Source: Nocardioides sp.
Lineage (GTDB): Bacteria > Actinomycetota > Actinomycetes > Propionibacteriales > Nocardioidaceae
Direction of reading: 5' to 3'
Assembly (NCBI RefSeq): GCF_029937575.1
Contig: NZ_JAPYPS010000024.1
Span: forward strand, 1-56,322
Length of the DNA: 56,322 nt
Below are positions 38,487 through 46,281 of the stretch, piece by piece. Made by a program: the position numbers and the translations under genes. The number at the start of each line of letters is the position of its first letter. The stretch's first letter is position 1. A model generated the notes under the pieces. The model was given only the letters and a program-made list of their open reading frames with translations, was not told the origin of the DNA and did not search any database.

Positions 38487-38927
38487 ATGACGCTCAAGCT
38501 CCACCAGCTGCGCCCCGCGCCGGGCGCCAAGACCACCAAGACCCGCGTGGGTCGCGGTGAGGCATCCAAGGGAAAGACCGCCGGTCGCGGTACCAAGGGC
38601 ACCAAGGCCCGCTACCAGGTCCCCGCCGCCTTCGAGGGTGGGCAGATGCCCATCCACATGCGGCTCCCGAAGCTCAAGGGCTTCAAGAACCCCTTCAAGG
38701 TCGAGTTCCAGGTGGTCAACCTGGACCGGATCACCGAGCTCTTCCCCGAGGGCGGCGACGTCGACGTCGCCTCGCTCGTCGAGCGCGGTGCGGTCCGCAA
38801 GGGTCACCCGGTCAAGGTTCTCGGCCAGGGCGACCTCGGCGTGAAGGTGTCGGTCACCGCCGACGCCTTCTCCGCCTCCGCGAAGGACAAGATCGAGGCC
38901 GCGGGCGGTTCCGTCACCGTCTCGTGA
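38487..38927 (+). CDS. rplO: 50S ribosomal protein L15
   Basis: 146 aa, an assembly protein with a basic Gly-rich N-terminus ([20 protein letters not shown]) and a globular C-terminal domain. Last ribosomal protein gene of the block; a 194-nt gap with a palindrome and a promoter separates it from secY. Confidence 0.97.
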   Translation: MTLKLHQLRPAPGAKTTKTRVGRGEASKGKTAGRGTKGTKARYQVPAAFEGGQMPIHMRLPKLKGFKNPFKVEFQVVNLDRITELFPEGGDVDVASLVERGAVRKGHPVKVLGQGDLGVKVSVTADAFSASAKDKIEAAGGSVTVS

Positions 38928-38975
38928 CCTGATCGTGACCGAGCTCTGAACGTCCACGGGCGCCCTTGACCGGCC

Positions 38976-38993
38976 GGCATCGCATGCGATGCC
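38976..38993. terminator. Palindrome after rplO, candidate attenuator
   Basis: GGCATCGCATGCGATGCC, a perfect 18-bp palindrome able to form a 7-bp stem with a CATG loop, 49 nt past the rplO stop. No T tract follows. It may end or reduce readthrough into secY. Confidence 0.45.
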
Positions 38994-39036
38994 TCAGCGT
39001 CGGTCCGGGGCGCCTGTGACGTGCTCAGGCTCCTGT

Positions 39037-39042
39037 TAGGCT
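39037..39042 (+). promoter_or_regulatory. Candidate -10 box for secY-adk-map
   Basis: TAGGCT about 80 nt before secY. The -35 region is poor (TGTGAC with a 16-nt spacer). It would give secY its own transcript. Confidence 0.4.
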
Positions 39043-39121
39043 TCCCAGGTCCCTGCGACCCGTCACCGTCTCGACGGGTCGTACCTGCGCGGGGACCCCA
39101 TCAGCTGCAGAAAGAGGAATC

Positions 39122-40420
39122 GTGCTCAGCGCGTTCGTCAACGCCTTCCGAACCCCGGACCTGCGGCGCAAGCTGCTGTTCGTCCTGATGATCATCGTCA
39201 TCTTCCGGGCCGGTTCCCAGATCCCCGCCCCGGGGGTCAACGTCGCCAACGTCCAGGAGTGTCTGGGTGACGCGGCCAACAACGACGGCGTCTACAACCT
39301 GATCAACCTGTTCTCCGGCGGTGCGCTGCTCCAGCTCACCGTCTTCGCGCTGGGGATCATGCCGTACATCACCGCCAGCATCATCCTGCAGCTGCTCGTC
39401 GTGGTCATCCCGCGGCTCGAGGCGCTGAAGAAGGAAGGTCAGGCGGGACAGACCAAGATCACCCAGTACACGCGCTACCTGACGCTGGGCCTCGCGCTGC
39501 TCCAGGCCACCGGCATCGTCGCCCTGGCCCGCTCGGGGAACCTGCTACAGAACTGCCCGCAGGACCTGCTGCACAGCGACAACCTCTCGACGTTCCTGAC
39601 GATGGTCATCACGATGACCGCCGGCACCGCCGTGATCATGTGGCTCGGCGAGCTGATCACCGACCGCGGCGTCGGCAACGGCATGTCGATCCTGATCTTC
39701 ACCCAGGTCGTCGCGACGTTCCCCTCGGGCCTGTGGTCCGTCGGTCGCCAGCAGGGCTGGTGGGTCTTCGGCGTCGTCCTGGCCGTCGGCCTGGTCATCG
39801 TGGCCGCGGTCATCTTCATCGAGCAGTCCCAGCGTCGGATCCCGGTGCAGTACGCCCGCCGGATGGTGGGACGCAAGATGTTCGGCGGCAGCTCGACGTA
39901 CATCCCGTTGAAGGTCAACCAGGCCGGCATCATCCCGGTCATTTTCGCCTCGTCGCTGCTCTACCTCCCGGCGATGGCGGTGCAGTTCAACCAGACCAGC
40001 ACCAACCCGGTGATCGACTTCCTCAACAGCTACCTCGTCGGGGGCGACCACCCGCTCTACATGGCCGTCTACTTCGGCCTCATCGTCTTCTTCACCTACT
40101 TCTACGTCTCCATCACGTTCAACCCGAACGAGGTGGCGGACAACATGAAGAAGTACGGCGGCTTCATCCCCGGGATCCGGGCGGGCAAGCCGACCGAGGA
40201 CTACCTGTCCTACGTCCTGTCCCGCATCACGCTGCCCGGCGCTCTCTATCTGGGCCTCATCGCCCTGATCCCGCTGATCGCTCTGGTTCTCATCGACGCC
40301 AACCAGAACTTCCCCTTCGGCGGCACCTCGATCCTCATCATGGTCGGCGTCGCCCTGGACACGGTCAAGCAGATCGAGAGCCAGCTCCAGCAGCGCAACT
40401 ACGAAGGGTTCCTGCGCTGA
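39122..40420 (+). CDS. secY: Protein translocase subunit SecY
   Basis: 432 aa channel subunit of the SecYEG translocon with ten membrane segments. Conserved start FVNAFRTPDLRRKLLF, plug-region FSGGALLQLTVFALGIMPYI, and the C-terminal cytoplasmic loop GFIPGIRAGKPTEDYL. GTG start with AGAGGA at a good distance. Followed after 1 nt by adk. Confidence 0.98.
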   Translation: MLSAFVNAFRTPDLRRKLLFVLMIIVIFRAGSQIPAPGVNVANVQECLGDAANNDGVYNLINLFSGGALLQLTVFALGIMPYITASIILQLLVVVIPRLEALKKEGQAGQTKITQYTRYLTLGLALLQATGIVALARSGNLLQNCPQDLLHSDNLSTFLTMVITMTAGTAVIMWLGELITDRGVGNGMSILIFTQVVATFPSGLWSVGRQQGWWVFGVVLAVGLVIVAAVIFIEQSQRRIPVQYARRMVGRKMFGGSSTYIPLKVNQAGIIPVIFASSLLYLPAMAVQFNQTSTNPVIDFLNSYLVGGDHPLYMAVYFGLIVFFTYFYVSITFNPNEVADNMKKYGGFIPGIRAGKPTEDYLSYVLSRITLPGALYLGLIALIPLIALVLIDANQNFPFGGTSILIMVGVALDTVKQIESQLQQRNYEGFLR

Positions 40421-40421
40421 T

Positions 40422-40997
40422 ATGCGTCTGATTCTGATGGGTCCGCCCGGAGCTGGTAAGGGCACCCAGGCGACGTTCGTCGCCCAGCACTTCGGTATCC
40501 CCGCCATCTCGACCGGTGACATCTTCCGCGCCAACGTCGGTCAGGGCACGCCCCTGGGCCGGGAGGCGCAGAAGTACATGGACGCCGGGGAGTACGTCCC
40601 CGACGAGGTCACCAACAAGATGGTGCGCAACCGGATCGACGAGCCGGACGCCGAGCCGGGCTTCCTGCTCGACGGCTACCCGCGCACCACGGCCCAGGTC
40701 GCCGAGCTGGACGGGATGATCTCGTTCACCGGGCACCGGCTCGACGCAGCGGTGGTCCTCACGGTCAACGCCGAGGAGCTCGTGCAGCGACTTCTGCAGC
40801 GCGCCGAGAAGGACGGCCGGACCGACGACACCGAGGACGTCATCCGACGCCGCCAAGAGGTGTACGCCGAGCAGACCGAGCCCCTGATCGACGTCTACCG
40901 CTCCCGCGGCGTGCTCGTCGAGGTCGACGGCATGGGCGAGGTCGACGAGGTCACCGCCCGCATCTTCGCTGCCCTGGACGACCTCCCGCAGTCTTGA
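40422..40997 (+). CDS. adk: Adenylate kinase
   Basis: 191 aa, converts AMP and ATP to two ADP. P-loop GPPGAGKGTQ, AMP-binding STGDIFR and LDGYPRT. The lid is the short form (EKDGRTDDTEDVIRRRQ) without zinc cysteines, as in other actinobacteria. The secY-adk-map order is the common bacterial one. Confidence 0.98.
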   Translation: MRLILMGPPGAGKGTQATFVAQHFGIPAISTGDIFRANVGQGTPLGREAQKYMDAGEYVPDEVTNKMVRNRIDEPDAEPGFLLDGYPRTTAQVAELDGMISFTGHRLDAAVVLTVNAEELVQRLLQRAEKDGRTDDTEDVIRRRQEVYAEQTEPLIDVYRSRGVLVEVDGMGEVDEVTARIFAALDDLPQS

Positions 40998-41009
40998 TGG
41001 GGTGGCCTG

Positions 41010-41828
41010 ATGGGATGGCGTGACCGCGGCATCCAGATCAAGACACCCGAGCAGATCGCGGGCATGCGCGTTGCCGGCCTCGTGGTCGGTCGCACCCTGG
41101 AGATGCTGCGCGACGTCGCGCGCCCGGGCCTGAGCACCGGGGCGCTCGACGAGGCGGCGGAGACCCACATCCGCCAGCTCGGAGCGACCCCGTCGTTCCT
41201 GGGCTACCACGGGTTCGCCGGGTCGATCTGCGTCTCGGTCAACGACCAGGTGGTCCACGGGGTCCCCGGGGCCCGAGTGCTGGCCGAGGGCGACGTCGTC
41301 TCGATCGACTGCGGCGCCATCGTTGACGGCTGGCACGGCGACGCGGCCACCACGATCGCCCTGGGCGAGGTGGGTGACGACGTACGAGCGCTGATGCGAG
41401 TCACCGAGGAGGCCATGTGGCGTGGGATCGCGGCTGCCAGGATCGCGGGGCGGGTCAGCGACATCTCCTTCGCCGTCGAGCAGCACGTCCGGGCGCAGGG
41501 CCCCTACGGGATCCTCGAGGACTACACCGGTCACAGCATCGGCACCGAGATGCACCAGCCGCCGGACGTGCCCAACTACGGCAGGGCCGGACGTGGCCCG
41601 CGCCTGGTCCCGGGCCTGGCCCTGGCCGTGGAACCGATGGTGACGCTCGGCAGCCCCGAGACCGACATCCTCGAGGATGACTGGACCGTGGTGACGAGCG
41701 ACGGGTCCTGGGCGGCCCACAGCGAGCACACGTTCACGCTGACCGACGAGGGTTCCTGGGTGCTCACGGCGCTGGACGGCGGCAAGGCCGCGCTCGCCGT
41801 ACTCGGCGTGCCGTACGGCGGCGACTGA
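41010..41828 (+). CDS. map: Methionine aminopeptidase, type I
   Basis: 272 aa. Removes the initiator methionine. All five metal ligands are present: Asp pair in SIDCGAIVDGWHGDAATT, His in GHSIGTEMH, Glu in AVEPMVTLG and Glu in SEHTFTLT. Last gene of the secY operon in this window; infA and the alpha-operon genes that often follow map are not found downstream here. Confidence 0.97.
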   Translation: MGWRDRGIQIKTPEQIAGMRVAGLVVGRTLEMLRDVARPGLSTGALDEAAETHIRQLGATPSFLGYHGFAGSICVSVNDQVVHGVPGARVLAEGDVVSIDCGAIVDGWHGDAATTIALGEVGDDVRALMRVTEEAMWRGIAAARIAGRVSDISFAVEQHVRAQGPYGILEDYTGHSIGTEMHQPPDVPNYGRAGRGPRLVPGLALAVEPMVTLGSPETDILEDDWTVVTSDGSWAAHSEHTFTLTDEGSWVLTALDGGKAALAVLGVPYGGD

Positions 41829-41907
41829 GACCGACGGCTGGGACCGCGCCCGGGGTGCGACCACGTCGATGCGGCGGGCGCGAGGCCGCGTGGCAGACTC
41901 CCACCCC

Positions 41908-42918
41908 GTGGACGTCTCCCTTCTCGAATGGACCATCACGATCGCCGTCACGGTGGGCGTCCTGCTCTTCGACGTCGTGGTGATCGCGCGCAACCCGCAC
42001 GAGCCGTCGATGAGGGAGTGCGCCGTGGCGCTCTCGATCTACGTCGGTGCGGCGATCGCCTTCGGGTGCTGGATCTTCCTCTTCCACGGATCCGCGGACG
42101 GCCACAACTTCGGCGTCGAGTTCTTCGCGGGCTGGCTGACCGAATACAGCCTCTCGATCGACAACCTCTTCGTCTTCATCATCTTGATGAACGCCCTCGC
42201 CGTGCCCCGCCACCTCCAGCAGGAGGCGTTGATGGTCGGCATCATCCTGGCGCTGATCTTCCGGGCGGTCTTCATCGCCGCCGGCTACACGCTGATCGAG
42301 AACTTCAGCTGGGTCTTCTACATCTTCGGCGCCTTCCTCGTCTACACCGCCTACACGCTGGTGAAGAGCTACCGCGACCACGACGACGAGGAGCACCCCG
42401 AGGAGAACGCCGTCGTCCTGTTCGCACGGCGTCGGCTCAACGTGGGTGAGGAGTTCCAGGGGCTCAAGCTCTGGTACCGCCTCGAGGGCATCCGCTTCGT
42501 CTCGCCGATGCTGATCGTGATCATCGCTCTCGGCACGACCGACATCCTCTTCGCGCTCGACTCGATCCCGGCGATCTTCGGCATCACCCAGGAGCCCTAC
42601 CTGGTCTTCACCGCCAACGTGTTCGCCTTGATGGGCCTGCGTCAGCTCTACTTCCTGCTCGGCGGCCTCCTGCAGCGACTGGTCTACCTGTCGCTGGGGC
42701 TCTCCTTCATCCTGGCCTTCATCGGTGTCAAGCTCGTCCTGCACGCGCTGCACGAGAACGAGCTGCCGTTCCTCAACGGGGGCGAGCACATCACCGCCGT
42801 GCCCGAGATCAGCTCCCTGGTCAGCCTGGGCGTGATCGTGCTGACCCTGGTGATCACCGCCGTGGCCAGCCTGGCCAAGGACAAGCGCGACAACGAGCGC
42901 GACGAGGCCGGCGTCTGA
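41908..42918 (+). CDS. TerC family integral membrane protein
   Basis: 336 aa, about nine membrane segments. TerC signature EYSLSIDNLFVFIILMNAL and LGTTDILFALDSIPAIFGI, each with the conserved Asp. Family members are linked to tellurite resistance and manganese export. Start taken at GTG 41908 (MDVSLLEWTITIA), matching relatives; a CAGACT box lies 8 nt upstream. No yybP-ykoY-like manganese riboswitch fits in the 79-nt gap after map. It converges with the GtrA gene. Confidence 0.87.
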   Translation: MDVSLLEWTITIAVTVGVLLFDVVVIARNPHEPSMRECAVALSIYVGAAIAFGCWIFLFHGSADGHNFGVEFFAGWLTEYSLSIDNLFVFIILMNALAVPRHLQQEALMVGIILALIFRAVFIAAGYTLIENFSWVFYIFGAFLVYTAYTLVKSYRDHDDEEHPEENAVVLFARRRLNVGEEFQGLKLWYRLEGIRFVSPMLIVIIALGTTDILFALDSIPAIFGITQEPYLVFTANVFALMGLRQLYFLLGGLLQRLVYLSLGLSFILAFIGVKLVLHALHENELPFLNGGEHITAVPEISSLVSLGVIVLTLVITAVASLAKDKRDNERDEAGV

Positions 42919-42942
42919 GCCTGGACCCAGGGTGAGCCTCGG

Positions 42943-43389
42943 TCAGGCGCGGGCCCTCGCCGTCCGGGTGGTGCTCGGCCACACGACGTAGCGGTAGGCG
43001 GCGAAGTTGGCCACGAAGCTGACGCCGATCGAGACCACCTTCACGCCCAGCAGGACCAGGGTCGAGTCCGGGTCGAGGCCGGCCCTGTCCCCGGCCGCCA
43101 GCAGGAGGTGGATCACCAACGGCTGCAGCAGCCACATCACCGCGCCCGTGGTGGCGAGGAAGAGGGCTGCGTGGCGCAGGGTCAGTCGTCCCGCCTTGAA
43201 GGTGAACAGCCCGTTGACGACGAAGCTGAACGTCATCCCAGCGCTGGTGGAGACGAAGTTGGCCGCGATGATGCCGAGGTGGCCGTGCAGGAGCAGGAAG
43301 AGGCCCAGGTCCAGCAGGGTGTTGACGACTCCCACTGCGGCGAAGCGGCCGACGGTCGTACGGCGGCTCGGCGGCGTGCTGCCGCTCAG
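42943..43389 (-). CDS. GtrA-like membrane protein
   Basis: 148 aa, four membrane segments, GtrA family (GRFAAVGVVNTLLDLGLFLLL at about residues 14-34; final segment ends NFAAYRYVVWPST). GtrA proteins are thought to move lipid-linked sugars across the membrane. No ATG, GTG or TTG start fits the conserved N-terminus; CTG 43389 overlaps the stop of the preceding gene as CTGA, like other 4-nt overlaps here, and is taken as the start. Last gene of the five-gene polysaccharide operon and partner of the GtrB-like enzyme. Confidence 0.78.
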   Translation of the reverse strand: MSGSTPPSRRTTVGRFAAVGVVNTLLDLGLFLLLHGHLGIIAANFVSTSAGMTFSFVVNGLFTFKAGRLTLRHAALFLATTGAVMWLLQPLVIHLLLAAGDRAGLDPDSTLVLLGVKVVSIGVSFVANFAAYRYVVWPSTTRTARARA

Positions 43390-44366
43390 GAGGCACCGTC
43401 CCGGGAGCCTCGGGCAGCGAGCGCGATGGAGTACAGCGGCCGGTCCTGGGTCTCGACGTAGACCCGGCCGAGGTAGGACCCGATCACGCCCATCATGATC
43501 AGCTGCAGGCCGCTGAGCAGGAACATGCCGACGCCCAGGAACGCCCAGCCGGGCACGGACTGCTCGGGCGAGAAGATCCGCACGCCCGCGACGTAGAGGG
43601 CCAGCAGGATGGACAGCGCGGAGATCACGAAGCCCAGGCGCGAGATCCAGCGCAGGGGAGCGGTCGAGAATCCGACGATGCCGCTGGCGGCGAAGGAGAT
43701 CATCTTGCGCAGCGGGTAGCCGCTCTCTCCGGCGAACCGCTCGTCCCGGTCGAAGAGGAGCGCCTCCTGCCGGAAGCCGACGTGCGCGACGATGCCCCGC
43801 AGGAAGCGATCGTGCTCGCGGTAGCGCGAGACCTCCTGGACGACCTTGGCGTCCATCAGCCGGAAGTCGCCGACGTTGCGCGGGATCTCGATGGAGGCCA
43901 TCCGGTCGAGCACCCAGTAGAACCCGTAGGCGCTGGCGCGCTTGAACGCCGAGTCCCGACGGCTGCGGCGCTGGGCGAAGACGACGTCGACACCGCCCTC
44001 CCACAGGTCGACCATCTCCAGGCTGACCCGCGGCGGATCCTGGAGATCGGTGTCCATCACGATCACGGCGGCCGACTGTCCACTGGCATCGAGCCCGGCG
44101 GTGACGGCGATCTGGTGACCGAAGTTGCGCGAGAAGCTGAGGACCGTAACGCGGTCGTCCTCGGCCCGGAGCTCGAGCAGACGAGCCAGCGAGTCGTCCC
44201 GGCTGCCGTCGTCGACGTAGACGAACTCGAAGTCGTAGTCGGGGCGCTGCGACGTCGCCTCGATCAGCGCCGCGTGGAAGGCGCCGATGTTCTCCTCCTC
44301 GTTGTAGACCGGGAGGACGTAGCCGATCGTGCGACGGGGCGCGGTGGTCTCGTCGGTCTCAGACAT
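43386..44366 (-). CDS. GtrB-like polyprenyl-phosphate glycosyltransferase (GT2)
   Basis: 326 aa. GT2 domain with LPVYNEEENI, VYVDDGSRDD and VMDTDLQDPP, then FKRASAYGFYWVLDRM and two C-terminal membrane segments, the GtrB / dolichyl-phosphate-mannose-synthase-like layout. It should transfer a sugar from a nucleotide donor to polyprenyl phosphate. Start at ATG 44366 (spacing to GAGAG is 8 nt); ATG 44372 is the alternative. Overlaps the upstream synthase gene by 8 nt and the downstream GtrA gene by 4 nt. GtrB plus GtrA usually supply lipid-linked sugar on the outer face. Confidence 0.88.
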   Translation of the reverse strand: MSETDETTAPRRTIGYVLPVYNEEENIGAFHAALIEATSQRPDYDFEFVYVDDGSRDDSLARLLELRAEDDRVTVLSFSRNFGHQIAVTAGLDASGQSAAVIVMDTDLQDPPRVSLEMVDLWEGGVDVVFAQRRSRRDSAFKRASAYGFYWVLDRMASIEIPRNVGDFRLMDAKVVQEVSRYREHDRFLRGIVAHVGFRQEALLFDRDERFAGESGYPLRKMISFAASGIVGFSTAPLRWISRLGFVISALSILLALYVAGVRIFSPEQSVPGWAFLGVGMFLLSGLQLIMMGVIGSYLGRVYVETQDRPLYSIALAARGSRDGAS

Positions 44367-46281
44367 GTGCATCGCTCTCGTAGTCCTCCGTCAGCCCGTG
44401 CGGCGTCTTCTCCCACCGGTGTGGGTCCCTGACCAATTGGTACAGGGCCCTCCAGGCAGCGACGCTGTGCAGCAGCCAGTAGACGGGTGTGAAGATCGCG
44501 AAGGCGCCGATGCGCCAGTTGTAGCGCCACGTGGCGGCGATCGCTGCGGAGACGATCATCATCGCATTGCCGAACAGGAACGTCGTGATGCTCGTGCCGA
44601 CCACCCACGCCGGGAGGTCGAGGCCGATGAACTGGACGCCGACGTAGGTGGCCGCGGTGAACCCGAGCGCCAGTGGGTAGGCGAGGAACGCCAGGGGCGT
44701 GGCCATGATCAGGCCGACCATCCCGACGACGCCGCGGACACCCACCTGGCGCGCGAAGCGCAACGGGTGGCGCGTGTTGACCGCTGAGGTGACGAGGTAG
44801 CCCTTGATCCACCGGGTCCGCTGACGGATCCAGGCAGTGGTCTGGGAGCAGGCCTCCTCGCCGGTGCCCGACTCGATGACCGCGACGCGAAAGCCCTGCA
44901 CGGAGGCGCGCAGCCCGGCGTCCGCGTCCTCGGTGACGTTGTAGGGGTCCCAGGCGCCCATCGACTGCAGTGCGGAGACACGGAAGTGGTTGGAGGTGCC
45001 GCCCAGGGGGAGCGGCAGGCCCGCCGCGTCCATGCCGGGGAGCATCGCCTCGAACCAGTGCGCGTACTCGATCGCGAACATCCGGGTCAGCACGTTGTAG
45101 TCGGCGTTGTAGTAGTAGAGCGAGGCCTGGACGACGGCGAGCGGGTTCTTGGTGCTCAGTCCCTCCGCGCGCTCGAGGTCGTCGCGGTCGAAGGCCGCGA
45201 CGGCCTGACGCAGCTGGTCGCTGTCGGGGCGGTCCTCGGCGTCGAAGATGACCGCGAACTCGCCTCGCGCCAGCGCGAGGCCGTAGTTGCACGCGCGAGG
45301 CTTGGTCTGCGGCTTGCCGGGGGGTACGACGACGAGCCGGACGTACTCCGGTGGCCTCATCGCCCGAGCGACCGCGATGGTCTCCTCGTCGTCGGCCTCG
45401 AGCAGCAGCATCACGTCGAGCTTGGACTTGGGGTAGTCGAGGGAGCCGATGTTCTCGACGACCTTGGCGACGACGTTGGCCTCGTTGTAGACCGGGATCA
45501 GGATCGTGTACGTCGGCAGGTCGGCGTCTGCGCGTCGCTGACGCCAGATGGGGGGTAGCCCCCGGCGTTGCCGCTCACGCACCTCGGCGTGCCGCAGCCG
45601 GGACTGGTGAGCGCGTCGCCACGGCACGAGCACGGCAGCGAGCGTCTTGAAGAGGATCGCCGCCGAGAAGACGATGTTGGCCCCGGCGAGGACGAGCACG
45701 AAGCCGGTCCGTGGGGACAGGACGATGCCGACCAGCACGAGGAGCACGGCGACCACGGGGCTCCAGCGCTGCCACCGGGTGAGGCCCTCCAACGCGGACG
45801 ACAGTGGCCGCTCGGTGGCGAGTCGGTCCTGCGACTCGAAGAGCAGCGTGTGCCGGTGTGCGGCCTCGATCGCGCGCCACAGGTCCCAGGACGTGGTGAC
45901 CCGGAAGCTCAGCTCGGCGGGCCCGCAGAGCTCCAGGACCCGCTCCTCGACCGCGCGGGTCGGTGCCACGGTGGTGGCGACGATGAGCTGGTCGCCATCG
46001 CGCTTCCAGGGCACCCAGCCCTCTCGCAGGGCAACGGGATAGCTGACGGCCTGGACGAGGTCGTGGTCGGGGGGCTCGGCGATCAGGTCGACGCGGGGGG
46101 CTCCCCACTGCTCGGCCAGGGCGTCGAAGAGCTCACGCCGTCCGATCGCCCCACCGAGCACCAGCTGGTGGCCGAGATGGCCTCCCTCGGCGCGTTGGCG
46201 CAACAGGGCGGCCTCGAGCTGGTCCTCGGTGATCAACCCGGACGACAGCAGGCTCTGGCCGATCTCGAGCGGTGCCCTCAC
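44359..46281 (-). CDS. Processive GT2 synthase with N-terminal MshEN cyclic-di-GMP-binding domain
   Basis: 640 aa. Residues 6-58 are two 24-residue MshEN motifs (Gly, Leu, Gly, Leu, Ala-Leu and Gln at positions 3, 6, 10, 17, 20-21 and 24 of each) with a 5-residue spacer: 6-29 and 35-58. This is the ligand site by which MshE-type domains bind cyclic di-GMP. A linker (60-165), two membrane segments (about 174-213), then a BcsA-like GT2 domain: LIPVYNEANV, DAED at 347-350, TED at 450-452 and QRTRW at 487-491, followed by four or so C-terminal segments. The QxxRW motif marks polymerising synthases. It should add sugars to a growing chain and export it. GTG start overlaps the GT-C gene (GTGA). Confidence 0.87.
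   Translation of the reverse strand: MRAPLEIGQSLLSSGLITEDQLEAALLRQRAEGGHLGHQLVLGGAIGRRELFDALAEQWGAPRVDLIAEPPDHDLVQAVSYPVALREGWVPWKRDGDQLIVATTVAPTRAVEERVLELCGPAELSFRVTTSWDLWRAIEAAHRHTLLFESQDRLATERPLSSALEGLTRWQRWSPVVAVLLVLVGIVLSPRTGFVLVLAGANIVFSAAILFKTLAAVLVPWRRAHQSRLRHAEVRERQRRGLPPIWRQRRADADLPTYTILIPVYNEANVVAKVVENIGSLDYPKSKLDVMLLLEADDEETIAVARAMRPPEYVRLVVVPPGKPQTKPRACNYGLALARGEFAVIFDAEDRPDSDQLRQAVAAFDRDDLERAEGLSTKNPLAVVQASLYYYNADYNVLTRMFAIEYAHWFEAMLPGMDAAGLPLPLGGTSNHFRVSALQSMGAWDPYNVTEDADAGLRASVQGFRVAVIESGTGEEACSQTTAWIRQRTRWIKGYLVTSAVNTRHPLRFARQVGVRGVVGMVGLIMATPLAFLAYPLALGFTAATYVGVQFIGLDLPAWVVGTSITTFLFGNAMMIVSAAIAATWRYNWRIGAFAIFTPVYWLLHSVAAWRALYQLVRDPHRWEKTPHGLTEDYESDAHV

Noticed and set aside
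41829..41907. Manganese riboswitch before the TerC gene
   Set aside because: The gap of 79 nt is too short and shows no yybP-ykoY features.
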